Positions 1 through 11,340 of a DNA stretch of 64,000 nucleotides are shown piece by piece (the stretch's first letter is position 1; each line of letters begins with the position of its first letter). The notes under the pieces were generated by a model. It was not told the origin of the DNA and ran no database searches. It worked only from the letters and a program-made list of their open reading frames with translations. The translations under genes and the position numbers were made by a program. The stretch comes from Mixophyes australis (taxonomy: Eukaryota > Chordata > Amphibia > Anura > Limnodynastidae): contig JAVHZZ010000003.1 in assembly GCA_036250195.1 (NCBI GenBank), positions 297,319,565-297,383,564 of the forward strand, given 5' to 3'.

Positions 1-70
1 AGTGATGAGCTTAAATTCATGTAACAAGGCATAAAACGTTTATAATGTCAATGATGATTGACAAAAAACC

Positions 71-397
71 ATCACCATCATCAATTTATATAGCGCCACT
101 AATTCCGCAGCGCTGTACAGAGAACACATTCACATCAGTCACTGCCCCAATAGAGCTTACAGTCTGAATTTCCTAACACACACACACACACACAGACTAC
201 GGTCAATTTGAGAGCAGCCAAATAACCTACTAGTATGTTTTTGGAGTGTGAGAGAAAACCGGAGTGCCCGGAGGAAACCCACGCAAACATGGGGAGAACA
301 TACAAACTCCACACAGAGAAGGCCATGATTGGGAATCAAACTCACGACCTCAGTGCAGTGAGGCATAAGTGGTAACCACTAAGCCACCGCGCTGCCC
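71..397 (-). mobile_element. V-SINE copy 1
   Basis: Read on the minus strand, it begins with a tRNA-like Pol III promoter head (A-box-like GGTGGCTTAGTGG near 385). It continues with the V-SINE central core (TATGTTCTCCCCATGTTTGCG, about 285-305; GTTTCCTCCGGGCACTCCGG just below) and ends in an L2-like tail (TGGCGCTATATAA near 95) plus an ATG/ATC-rich simple tail. A short (CA)n lies at 174-194. Near-identical copies lie at 7345-7705 and 34583-34909. Confidence 0.85.
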
Positions 398-904
398 ATA
401 ATACCACTTCTGATATACTGATTTAACAGATCATTCCTGAAAAAGTGACATCATTTAAAAGTAAGTGAGATCATTCACCAATAAAAAGTCTTTATTATTG
501 GTTTTGACCTCTAATACAACAGAGGTTCCATTTTCAAAGGTCCATACCCATATTATTGTGTACTCATTTATCAAGTACAAAATCAGCAAACCTGCTATGC
601 TTCTTTATGTGCATGAGTGTAGCTACTTCTCTGCCAAGTGCATTTCAAGGTGCATATCCACATCACAGTCTTCAGAAGCACCACTATAAAAAGCATTATG
701 GATATAGTTTTGTGGGTTGAAGAAAATTCCTGAAAAGTATCAGGGTGGAAACAATAAGGTGTCACAATAAAGTTCAAATTACTAACACTTTAGGATCTCC
801 CCATTGTTGATTAAAACTTTTACAGGTTTCTCCTTATTTTTGATTGATTTAGCGGCATTTATGGCTCAAAAGACTCATGAGCGTGAGGGGACATCAAACA
901 TCGT
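398..904. other. Unassigned spacer
   Basis: No coding similarity, inverted termini or RNA gene seen in this moderately AT-rich stretch. Confidence 0.5.
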
Positions 905-1738
905 GGGCCTGATTCATTAAGGAATGTAAATGCAGATACTTGCCATACTTTGTGTTAAATTGCACTGTGCATGTCCAGAAACTAGCTACGCACCAGAGAA
1001 CACAAGAGTATGCAATTCATCTCTGAATGCAAAGGACCCTTACAACAGGCTACGATTTATTGGGCAGAACAGGGAGGGGAATGGGGGTATGCACATAGTC
1101 TATGTACAGTAAGGACGTGTCAAGATCTAGCGCATCCAATTTAAGCTTTGGGGATCTCTAACATATTTGATTTTCAGTCATAACACTTGCACCAGCTACA
1201 GGTCTAGTGTAAGTGCCGATTACTAGCAATGATGGTCGTGCATGTGTTGCAATCAAGAGCAACTGTAAAACATACTTGCCAGCTTGTTGAAGTTGGCTTC
1301 CGGGAGCGGTGAGCGTGATGGGGGCGGAGCTCCAAAATGCGCATCATTTTGGCGCAGTGACGTAATGAGGCAAACGCATCATTTGACAGCAGGGGGGGGG
1401 GGGGGCAAACGCAGTGATTCCCAGTGAATCCCCTAATTCTGCCCTCCGCTAGGAAGTGGGCAGAATTCTGCCAGATGCGTGAGATTGCCACACTCTCCCG
1501 GGAGTCCGTGAGACTCTCGCGAAATGCAGGAGTCTCCCAGACATTCTGGGAGAGTTGGCAAGTATGCTGTAAAAATGCATTTTATGTACAGGAAATATTA
1601 ATAACATTCTGATCAATGTACAGTATTTCATAGCAAAAAAACCAAAACACTTGTACTTGAACATGGACGTGCGTATGCCTGATTTATGTGCATTTTTTAA
1701 AAAAACGCACATTTTGTATTCCTTAATGGATCAGGCCC
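905..1738. mobile_element. Harbinger-like non-autonomous DNA transposon, interrupted
   Basis: The ends are inverted copies: GGGCCTGATTCATTAAGGAAT at the left, and the reverse complement of the right end reads GGGCCTGATCCATTAAGGAAT. The interior has no transposase. A separate hAT MITE (1271-1566) sits inside it, so this element is the older of the two. The 3-bp flanks (CGT and TGT) match only partly, so the superfamily is inferred from the TIR style shared with other Harbinger-like elements here. Confidence 0.6.
1271..1566. mobile_element. hAT MITE with perfect 8-bp TSD
   Basis: The terminal inverted repeats are CATACTTGCC and GGCAAGTATG. They are flanked by a perfect 8-bp target duplication CTGTAAAA (1263-1270 and 1567-1574). 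The element is 296 bp and non-coding, GC-rich inside, with a G homopolymer near 1390 and a run of CTCCCGGGAG-like inverted motifs. The 8-bp duplication indicates a hAT-type transposase acting in trans. Confidence 0.8.
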
Positions 1739-1835
1739 TGTGTGTTTATAGAAATGTTTACATAGAAAATAAATGTGCAGAATTGCAAATGGAAGATGCA
1801 AGTATGTCTCATAAAAAGTATATGGACGAGACCCA

Positions 1836-2030
1836 GGGGTATATTTATTACACAGCGGTTCCGTAGAACAACAGATTCGCGGCGCTTTGAAGTCATTTTT
1901 TAAAACGGAACTTTATTAAAGACAAAGCCCATCAGGTCTTGTCTTTAATAAAATTGAAGTTTGAAGAAAATGACTTCAAAGCGCCGCGAATCAGCGGTTC
2001 TATGGAACTGCCACATAACATATATACCCC
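1836..2030. mobile_element. Foldback Harbinger-like MITE
   Basis: This is an almost fully palindromic 195-bp element. It starts GGGGTATATTTATTAC and ends in the inverted ATATACCCC. Long arms centred on CGCGGCGCTTTGAAGTCATT (near 1880) and its complement (near 1970) would fold into one hairpin. CCA flanks both sides as a 3-bp target duplication (1833-1835, 2031-2033). Confidence 0.75.
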
Positions 2031-4139
2031 CCAATCTCTGGGACTTTCTCACCTTTACAATTCAAAATTGTCCTTTTATGATGTACCAACTTGGCTACGT
2101 GCTGATTACAACCAGTGTCATAATACTTATACAGTAACTATAATCAAAATAATATGTTTTATTATAGTTTATGAAGTATCACAAACATCAAATTAGAGTT
2201 TGTTTTACAAATAATATGCTGATTTTTCTCATTGGCATATATTTTTCTATTGCTACAAAATCCAATGAAATGTATTGTAAGTTTTAAATTATATACTTCG
2301 TTGTATTCATACCATATCCTAATATTTATTTATTTTTATTTTTTTATGTGTTCCACATACTACAAAAGTTAATTCTATTTATAAGCTTTCATTTGATTGT
2401 CTTTCCTATTAAGTTGCCTGACCTGGCTAGACAGAGAGAGAATTACATATCTGCTGGTAATTGCAGTTTAAATTGCAATCAGAATTAGAACAGACACATA
2501 TATATAAAGCAACAGTTATGTTGGTATTGTGGCAGTTCATTGTTATCATACTGACAGTAGGTGGCAATATATTGTTATCAAATATCTTGCAATGCATAGT
2601 GTGGCATTTGAAGTTGAAAAAAAATATGTTTATACTCTTAAGGTGTTGATTTATATTCTAATGCTTTCCTTATACCAGGATATAAATTAATTCAGTGTCT
2701 TTTCATGCAGCTTAGGTGAGAATCTTGAAGGAGTCACCTAAGTGGTGTCAAGTTTCATCTCTTCTCACCAAAAATGTGTTGGTGAATCTGATTCTCAGCA
2801 TATATTGGCTACCTAAACATATGCTGCTTATTATTTGAAGTCTTACTTTTTTGCAGAGCTGGCAAAATTTATGCTAGAGACATTGCATTATGAGAATTCT
2901 GGCTCCACTGTGTAATAAATAACAAAAGCATGCCTATGCACTTTATACTTAATGCAGAGATAATCTAACGCTTGTGTCTGTTTTTACTAACATCTATTTG
3001 TACTGGAAAACATGTTGCCATGCAAACAGTGTGAGTTATGTCAGGGGCTATGTAGCAGCTTGAGAACAAAATCATAATGGAACACTTTGGAAATTAAGCT
3101 AATCCGTACTATTGTTGTTCAGATTTAAGAATAAATGGACAGAAATTTGTGGAATGTAATAAACGGTTTATTGTCTTCAGCAAAAACGGGTTAGATGTGG
3201 TTAAGTAGTGCATTTTTAATGTTTTCTCTGTGTTGTCCTTTTTTACTAATGCAGTGTACTGGTAGTGTATGTACATGTAGGAGATATAGGTAATGCCACA
3301 TTTCAACATTTCAAATGCAGTGTCAAAACTTTTGAACACAATAGTGGGAACAAGCTTATTACAATCTATTTATCCTATTTTTAATGTGTTTTCCATGTGT
3401 TACTTAGCACTCATCTCTTGGGCAAATATAAAAGACTAATCAAATGAAATATATTTTGTATAGTACTATATGTTTCTCAGTAGTGTTAGTTATTTAGTAA
3501 GTTACTACTCCACCTTCCTTTAGATAGAGGTCTATGAATTAAGGCAATCATGGATCGAAGAGTGACATATTTCAACTCTCTCCTCTATATTTGCCTTTAA
3601 ACAGCCGCCTTGTGTTGTGAGTATGGTCGGCAGAGGAGTCGTGACTGAGCGAGGGCACATTAATCATTACCATTCGGCCTCTTATCCTGCTCCCTTCCCA
3701 CCTCCCTACAGCTAAATTTTCCATTACCTCTGACATGGTGGAGATCAGCTCTGCTCAATTTTTTAGCAACATTCTATGTACTACCTAAATATCACTTATG
3801 GCTCTGCTCTGCTCCAAAAACAGAGCACTATGTAAGTAATGGATATAGAACCCTTAGTGTTTTGTGCCATCTCAGGTTCTAAGGATTATCTGTAGCAAAG
3901 CCTGCTGTTTCCCCTTGATAAATATGGGATGTAAACTGCAGACATCAACTGTTGTAGAGTCTTCAAAACTGTTTGTTCCAAGCCCTTGAACTGCATAGAT
4001 GATGTAGCAGACAAATATATGAGATAGTAACAGCTATTTTGAGTAGATATCCACTACCAACTATGGACACAATGGAGTTGACATGAGCCAATATTGCTCT
4101 GTAACACTTCCGACATTGTGATAAGTCATTTCCCTCATG
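2031..4139. other. AT-rich spacer without recognisable gene
   Basis: Only short chance ORFs. No domain, TIR pair or RNA gene recognised across about 2.1 kb. Confidence 0.5.
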
Positions 4140-4295
4140 CAGAGGTGGAACTAGTGAGCTCTGGGCAGTGGTGCAGGGAAGCGGGGAGAAGGGAACCTGG
4201 GTCCACAGCTCCCTAGTTCCCCGTGCAGTGGGCCTCATTATCTCCATGGACCCAGGTGCACTGCATCTGCTGCACCAATGGTAGTTCTGCAACTG
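4140..4295. mobile_element. Short hAT MITE with perfect 8-bp TSD
   Basis: A 156-bp element with imperfect TIRs (left CAGAGGTGGAACTA; reverse complement of right CAGTTGCAGAACTA). It is flanked by a perfect CCCTCATG duplication (4132-4139 and 4296-4303). No coding capacity; the interior is GC-rich compared with its surroundings. Confidence 0.8.
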
Positions 4296-4303
4296 CCCTC
4301 ATG

Positions 4304-5421
4304 AGTGCAAACTCAAGAACAAATCTTAGATAACTCGTTTCTAACTACAATGTTTTCTTTAGCGTATAACATAATGCATCTGGTACTAGCGGAGAGATCA
4401 TCATGGAATTTCCCAGTCACTAAAAGCCAAGATTACCTTATGTATCACAATGTATAGTTCCCATTTCACACTTTTAAATATAGAACTTGATGCTTATTTT
4501 TATGTGCAACATCCATTTAACAGCTTATTTTTAGAAGTGATACAAGAACCTAAAGATGCTCCTCACATTTACATTGCGTCTTGTGTCTTAATACAACAAA
4601 AGTAATAGATATTATTTTACTAAACCTCAGTACAGTAATTTACCACTGTAGTGCAGTAAAATTAGCATTAGTCTTACTTGCAAAACAGCAATGCCGACAA
4701 GTTTACTTAAATAAGAGACATTACCACCTTTAGAATTCATGAATAAAACATAAGATACACTATACTAAAGTAAATAAAGCAAAAAATAAAAGCATTAACA
4801 CTCATATCTACTCCCCACCCATTTGTTATAACAAGTATTTTCTTAAAATATTACACATTTGAACTGAATTTCATCCAAAGTACTTGACTCTCATCTTGAC
4901 CCCACATAATTATCCTTAACCAACTCTGATCATCTTGATTACATATAAAGCACAAACAAAAACATAGAATAAAAACGACAATAATATTGAAATAAAAATG
5001 AGAAAAAACAAACATGTATGTTTCACAGAGCATATTATGGCCCAGCATTATTATTAAAGGTTATAGTGCAAAGTACAAAGTGCTTTACAAAGAGTATTTA
5101 ACCATTTACATCATTTTTTGCCCTAATGGAGCTTACAATTTATTTTTTCCCTATCATACACTCACACTTGGGTTAATTTCATTAGAACCCAATTAACCAA
5201 CCAATATGTCAATTCCTGGAGGAATTCTATGCAAAAAAGGGGAGAGCATACAAAACTCCAAACAGATGGGGTGCTGGTTGGAATCAAACCCAAGCCCCCA
5301 GTGCTGTAATACGGCAATGCTAAGCACTGTGTCACTGAGCTGCCAGGGGTTAACAATTTTACACTACAAGTCTATTAGACTACAACTTTCTACCAATCAG
5401 AGGACATCTAATAAACTCCAT
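4304..5421. other. AT-rich spacer
   Basis: No gene seen. The stretch near 5060-5330 faintly resembles a decayed, minus-strand V-SINE (vestiges of the gene-bank-wide core around 5210-5260), but too little is conserved to call it firmly. Confidence 0.4.
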
Positions 5422-5560
5422 GGGGCATATTCACTAAACTGTGGGTTTGATAAAGTGGAGATGTGCCTATAACAATCAATCAGATTCTAACTACAATCTG
5501 ATTGGTTGCTATAGGCAGCATCTCCACTTTTCCAAACCAGCAGTTTAGTAAATATACCCC
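5422..5560. mobile_element. Palindromic Harbinger-like MITE
   Basis: The left end GGGGCATATTCACTAAACTG is mirrored by the right end CAGTTTAGTAAATATACCCC. The arms continue with the CAATCAGATT/AATCTGATTG motif also present in the MITE at 26785-26962, so both belong to one family. No clear target duplication was seen. Confidence 0.75.
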
Positions 5561-6347
5561 AGGTATGAATCATTTGAGCCATGCTGGCACTAGTTGGAGG
5601 ACAGTTTTTTCTCATTCGATCAAATGTTGGCTCCAGAACACAATATGAGGACAGTGGTTGTTGCACCCCCAGATGGTGGAGGGAGTAGTAAGATACAGAA
5701 CTACAGTATATCATTCTGAGGATGGCATTCTTTATTACTACTTATAATTAAATCGTTTCAATAAAGATTTTATTTTTTAAACTGATTTGTTTATCTGATT
5801 TTTCACATTTTTTTGCAAACTAAAGATGCAGTGTACAAATATAAATACAGATACAAATAACATTAATTAAACTATAAATTTATTAGAACAATAAAATAGC
5901 AACAACAATGAAATAGTGAGCAGTAATAGAAAAATGAAATAACAGAGAAGTGTTCAGTTTCAGTGGTCCAGAAGTGAATTGTATGTGATGAACATGTACT
6001 GTATACTAGTAACCATATCTCATCCAGTGGTTTCTGATGATCTGCAAAAAGAAGCTCCTTGAGGCCTATTTTGTTTATCCTGGTCTTCAATACTCAACAG
6101 GTTAAATAATAAGCATTAATTAAATGAAAGGAGGTGTGTGATATGTTTGTTTTTATTGAGATTAAATCCTATTTTTAGGAAAGTCAAGTGTATTTACATT
6201 CTCTCATGTCTATGTTGATTACTTAGTTGTGTCTGGATTATGTGACTAAGTTAGATGTGTTACAAATTATTTATCTTTTAAAATAATTGAAACTAGTTCA
6301 TAGTACAAGTTGACACCTAATAAATGTACTTAATTTGTTCTATAAAT
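5561..6347. other. AT-rich spacer
   Basis: Nothing recognised apart from a TTC/CTT-rich microsatellite that begins at about 6348. Confidence 0.5.
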
Positions 6348-6380
6348 TCTTCTTCTTCTTCTTCCTCTTTCTCTTCCTCT

Positions 6381-6417
<37 letters not shown>

Positions 6418-6418
6418 C
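6348..6418. repeat. Microsatellites (TTC)n and (TTA)n
   Basis: A TTC/CTT-rich run is followed by about eleven TTA/ATT triplets. The second run forms the simple-sequence tail of the adjacent minus-strand LINE 3' end. Confidence 0.9.
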
Positions 6419-6950
6419 ATTTATATCGGGCTAGCATATTCCAAAGCACTTTATAATTGGGAACCAACACTGTAACAAGACACGATTGGGTAATAACAAA
6501 CAGACAAACAGCCTGCTCACGAGCTTTCAATCTATAGGAAAAAAGGAGTTTGATACATGAGGTTAAGGGCCACAGATTGCATATTGGTCCAGCCAGATTG
6601 TAAAGTTGGATTGAGGTTCAGTAGGTTGCTTGAGTATGGAAAGAGAATAAATGTAAGTCTTGCATGAACTGTGTAGATGAGTAGTAATCAGATAGAATAG
6701 CCTAGGAAGGTTAAGGAAGTGGTTCAGGGATGTGATAAACTTGCTCAAAGAGGTGCATTTTTCAGGGAATGCATGAAGTTTTGGAGGCTGAGGGAAAGTG
6801 TTGTACACAGGAGGGAATTTCAAAGCCTGGGGGCAGCCTGAAAAGTCCTGTAATTGTGAATGGGAAAAAATAAAGAGTGTTGATGAGAGATGTAGCAGGG
6901 TCGGGTTGGGGAATATTTGGAGACAAGTGTAGAAATGTATGTTGGTGCGG
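6384..6950 (-). mobile_element. L2-like LINE 3' end (5'-truncated)
   Basis: On the minus strand the sequence runs through an anuran-style L2 3' region (AGATTGAAAGCTCGTGAGCAG-like segment, about 6505-6535). It ends in a CAAAGCACTTTGGAATATGC/ATATAAATGATAAT-type tail. The same layout recurs at 50591-50930 and, degraded, at 45490-45630. No reverse transcriptase remains in this copy. The family assignment rests on the shared tail. Confidence 0.5.
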
Positions 6951-7344
6951 TTGTGTTATTGTCTACATATGTTAGATTAAGTGTTTTCTATTGGATAAAT
7001 TCAACTAGGACCACAGCTATCTCATTAGGATGTTTCCTAGGGTGCCAATGGAAAGGGGGCACTGTGCATGCCTTGAATTAAAACTTACACATTTATACAC
7101 AATGGCATTGAATTCACACATCTGACACTTACAACCTCTTATGACATAAGAGCTATATTGGGGGAGGGAAGGGGCGTACTAACATAGGCAATGTACAGAA
7201 AGGGCATGTTCACGCGGATGAGCTAATTAAAATCTTGTGTTTAGTGCAGTACGCTTGTTTTCAGCCGTATCTATTGCACCTATTACAGGGCAGATGAAAT
7301 GCTGGATAATAGAGATGACCAATATGGAATTGTTTTGTTTATTA
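6951..7344. other. Unassigned spacer
   Basis: No gene. The segment near 7170-7215 resembles about 42000-42040 (shared GGCAATGTACA and GGGC(A/G)TGTT), which suggests an uncharacterised dispersed repeat. Confidence 0.4.
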
Positions 7345-7454
7345 TCTTCATCATCATCATCATCATTTATATAGCGCCACTAATTCCGCAATGCTATACA
7401 GAGAACTCACTCACATCAGTCCCTGCCCCATTGGGGCTTACAGTCTAAATTCCC

Positions 7455-7506
<52 letters not shown>

Positions 7507-7705
7507 TATGGTCAATTTGTTAGCAGCCAATTAACCTACCAGTTTGTTTTTGGAGTGTGGGAGGAAACCGGAGCACCCGGAGGAAACCCACGCAAACACG
7601 GGGAGAACATACAAACTCCTCACAGATAAGGCCATGGTTGGGAATTGAACTCATGACCAGTGCTGTAAGGCAGATGTGCTAACCACTACGCCACCGTGCT
7701 TTCCC
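7345..7705 (-). mobile_element. V-SINE copy 2 with long CA microsatellite
   Basis: Same structure as copy 1, read on the minus strand: tRNA-like head near 7700, conserved central core (about 7565-7615), L2-like TGGCGCTATATAA tail and (ATG)n end. It carries about 22 CA dinucleotides at 7457-7502, at the same internal position as the short CA run in copy 1. Confidence 0.9.
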
Positions 7706-8490
7706 GCATGTGTCTCTGTAGCTAGCATAGAACAACTGTTATTTAGTTATTTTAAAATAATAGATGAAATAAAAAAATATCTCAAACATATGGATTATTT
7801 TTAAGAGATGTTTTAAAAAATAATTATATTTAAATGTGTTCTTGTATTTTTAGCTGGTTTGTTATTATATTGTTGCAAGGTTGTTATTTTAATTTATGAT
7901 CATATAAAAGTAATGCGCGTTCTGTGAATTCATTGTACATAGAAATGTTCCCTGACCTCCATGTTTTGGTTTTGATTTTGGATCTGCATTAAGTTCGAGT
8001 TTTGGTTTTGTCAAAACCGCCCTCGCATGTTTTTGTTTTGGATCCCTATTTTTTAGAAAAATTGCTAAAATATGCTAATATCACATAATTCCCCCCCCCC
8101 CCCCTACATTATTATTAACCTCAATAACACTAACTTCCAGTAATTTACAGTCAATTTTGACCACCTCACAGGTCACAATTTTATTTTCTTACACTTTCAG
8201 ACAAAGACTCCAGTGAGCTGGCTGGATGCCAAGCAACAGAGCAACGACAAAGCAGTGGCAGGAAAGAAAATTGGTGGAAGATGGAATTATTCTTGGCACC
8301 TCTCACCTACCCTTATGTAAAATATTGAAAAGGACATGTACAGTTTAACAAACCAAGCACTCCAGCGACAAGGAGTGCCACTTTAGTGGCTGACGTTCTT
8401 GGTTTTTTTGGGCCCCCACAAAACAAGATACCAATAGCTTAGCTGCCTTAAGCCCAACAGTGCTGTCAATGAACTCTATATTATTAAACC

Positions 8491-9690
8491 ATGTCTGTTC
8501 CAGTGGCGGATCCAGGGGGGGGGCGATCGAGGCGAGACTAGCAGAGACTTGCTGCCGACAGCTGCACACTGTGCAGGTCCGTTCGGCAGTGACAATGTGC
8601 TGCCCAGCTGCTCTGATTGTGTTTTAAACACAATCAGAGCAGCCGGGCAGCACATTGTCACTGCCTTACAGACCTGCACATACTGTGTAGCCTTGGAAAG
8701 CAGAAAGGGGGCGGGGCCTAAATCGCCCCCCCTATGATCGCCCCGGGTAGGGCAAATGTCTAGATCCGCCCATGGTCTGCTCGTGCTACATCTTTAATCT
8801 CCTTCTCGTCTCTGGATACCTCCATCTCATCCCTGAAGAACTGCCAAACTTATGTAGACACAGGAATGGCTATTACAACTGGAATGGCATTATATCTTCT
8901 TCAGACAGACTGTGACACAGAACATGTGGGCAGCATGGAATCTGTTGTGTTGGAATACGCTGCATTGAACAGAGATTTCAACCAATATATAGATGAAGTT
9001 AAGGAGACCGTACTTAAGTTAAAACGTGATCCACCGGATGAAATTCCGCATTTAAGAGAGCTTGTACATGAGAGATACACTGCACTTCAGAAGAATAATA
9101 CAGAAAATCCCCTGAGGCAGGACAATAAATATGTCCAGTTTAAAGAACAGCTAAGAGACCTCAGAAAACAAATGGGTGTGTCACTGCCTCCTGCAGACGA
9201 AGCTTTGGAAGATGAAGATGAGGAGATCGCCGTCACCCAGAGTACTGCGAATTTCACTTGTACTATAACACAGCCGGAGATGGTGAACCTAGTGAAAAAC
9301 AAAGTATGTGGTCACATGTACGAGAGAGAAGCAATTGAAAGGATGATTGAAAACAAACTTCAGAAGGGTTAATCCGCCAAAAATTGGCTGTGATCACTCT
9401 GACATAAGTGTATCGTATCTTGTTCCAGACAATACTCTAAAAAAGCCATTAACATTCATAGCAAAAAGCAAGGTAATCCCTGAGCTTCGAATCGCCCCAA
9501 TCCCCCAAAAATGTAAATATAGATAGGTACCTTTGACGCAAAGTGCAGATTACAAACACTTTGTGCAATACCGATGAAACAGCAGTAAAGTGGAAGATTT
9601 GAGTAATATATATACATGTCTATTCAAACGTCCATGCTTACATTACGTCTGTTGTCTTTATACCGTAAAAAAATAAATAATAATAATCGT
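8491..9690 (+). pseudogene. NSMCE2: NSMCE2 (MMS21) processed retrocopy, disrupted
   Basis: NSMCE2 is the SUMO E3 ligase subunit of the SMC5/6 DNA-repair complex, with an N-terminal helical SMC5-binding region and a C-terminal SP-RING. This copy has no introns, although the vertebrate gene has many. From 8797 the frame reads a conserved ISFSSLDTSISSLKNCQ stretch. The intact 168-residue ORF (8866-9372) keeps the helical region, the acidic DEDEE segment and the start of the SP-RING (VCGHMYE, C and H ligands). A frameshift and stop at about 9370-9372 cut the SP-RING. Its remainder (KIGCDHSDI) continues in another frame to about 9460, with one expected zinc-ligand cysteine apparently lost. A 274-bp MITE (8501-8774) lies just after the ATG at 8491; without it the ATG is in frame with the downstream sequence. 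A short A-rich stretch near 9667-9690 may be the poly(A) remnant. Not functional. Confidence 0.85.
8501..8774. mobile_element. hAT MITE inside the NSMCE2 retrocopy
   Basis: The TIRs are CAGTGGCGGAT and ATCCGCCCATG (reverse complement CATGGGCGGAT). The 8-bp duplication matches at 7 of 8 positions (GTCTGTTC 8493-8500, GTCTGCTC 8775-8782). The interior is a near-perfect palindrome of about 60-bp arms (8565-8690) meeting at a TTTAAA centre. No ORF. It interrupts the N-terminal codons of the retrocopy. Confidence 0.85.
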
Positions 9691-10079
9691 CCACCATTCT
9701 TTGGATGTTAATACTAGGATCAGGTGGAGTTACAGCAGCGGTGTCACAAATTTTGGTCAATTCTTTTAGAGTAGACCAGGCCAGATGTCAAAATGTTGTG
9801 TTGAATCATCTGCATCATCAATGGGTTTCTTGGGAAAGCTAAGTTTTGCAAAGCACATGGAAGTTCATAGCAGATCTAGGTAACATTGGCACACAGTGGT
9901 ACCCGAAAGGAAAAGTGGTGCAGGGTGGAATTGTCCTTGAGACCTCCGACCCACCCTTATAATCAATTTTAAAAATGACATGCATACTTTAACAAACCAA
10001 GCACTTCAGCGACAAGGACTGACACTTTTGTGGCTGGAGTGCTTGGTTTGTTTGGGACCCCACATTACAAGCTAACAGT
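9691..10079. other. Non-coding interior of the hAT element
   Basis: This holds a segment (about 9985-10075) that repeats 8338-8420 in direct orientation. The 9997-10053 part can fold on itself: AACCAAGCACTTCAGC is mirrored by GCTGGAGTGCTTGGTT. Confidence 0.5.
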
Positions 10080-11340
10080 GGGTGTCATCATCCTCACCCT
10101 CCTCCTCACCCTCATCAGTGTGTACATCATCCTCACACAATATAAATTCATCCCCGCTGGAATCCACGATCACAGAAGTCTCTGTGCTTTGATGTAATTG
10201 CTGGTAAAGACCTTCCTCATGGAATTTGTAGTTCATTTTAATGAGCATCATCTTTTCCACAGTTTTAGGAAGGAGCCTCCTACGCCAATCACTGACAAGG
10301 TTACCGGCTGTGCTGAAAACTCAAGAGTCTAATTAAGGGAATCACTTGGCTAAAGCTAGCAGTGTCTGAACTCACTTCACAGGTGACTACTTTGAATCGT
10401 TTCAGCACCTTGCACAACACGGAAAGTATTCTCCACTGCGGTGGACTAAAATACATCCCCCCTCCTTTCCCAATGTCATGGCTTGTGGAGTAAGCTGGCT
10501 TTTGAATGAATGGCTATTCGCTGTTTCTCCATTCTCATAAGCATATAAAGGGTGGAATTCCAACTGGTTACCAGCTCTTGCTTCAGTTGGTGGCAGGGCA
10601 AATTAAATTGTTCTGCTGCAATCTCCTTCATGCTGTTGCAGAATGCAGAAAATGTCCCGTTTCGGGCCACAGACAGCATCTCCTGAACATCCCTGTCATT
10701 TTTCAAAAGCTGTGCACCACCAAGTTTATTGTGTGAGCAAAACAGGGAATGTGATGGAATTCTTACAGCTGTAATGCTCTCACAATAATGGTGGCATTAC
10801 CAGAAATGACATATCCTGATGATAGTCCAAGTGGGATAAGCCATGTATCAATGACATTCCTTAGTTTTTGTAACAGATTGTCAGTTGTATGCCTCTAAGT
10901 TAAGCTGGTGATACCCATAGCAGCCTGCCTCAGAATAATCTGACGTAGTTGGGTGCATGCTGCTGCTGTTCCTGTTTGTGAAGGCGAATCACCAACTCAG
11001 TGGGCTGTCACAGTCAAATAATCTTTATTTTGCCCAGTTCTGCTTGTCTACATATCTGTGGTTAAGTGTACAGTGGGTAGAATGGCATTTTGTAGCCCAT
11101 TAATTAAATTTTTACGAACCTTGGGCTAGAGGTGAGGAATAGCTTTTCTAGTAAAATGGTGTTGTGATGGAATTTTGTAACAGGGACACAAGACCTCAAT
11201 TAACTGTCTAAAACCAGCTGCATTAATAGTGGATAGTGAACGCAGATCTAATACTAGCATAGTCGCCATGGCATTTGTGTAGTAGTCTTCTTCTAGGTAT
11301 GCTTCTGGGATGAAGATCCACCCCCAGCAGCAGCATGGGC
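10080..11340 (-). pseudogene. hAT-family (ZBED-like) transposase remnant
   Basis: On the minus strand, broken frames carry hAT landmarks in the expected order. A region equivalent to HIPCFAHTINLVV (about 10705-10770) is followed by SWNSTLYMLMRMEKQRIAI (about 10510-10570, matching the conserved RWNST block). Then comes an acidic C-terminal stretch (EEEGEDDD, 10072-10260). Several stops and frameshifts separate these pieces, so no active product is expected. The plus-strand copy at 48.8-50.7 kb has the same blocks. Confidence 0.7.

Noticed and set aside
340..397. tRNA gene
   Set aside because: The tRNA-like boxes belong to the head of a V-SINE; no cloverleaf with paired acceptor arms is seen.
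3963..4292. 109-codon minus-strand ORF
   Set aside because: It spans a hAT MITE and its flank, so the frame is accidental.
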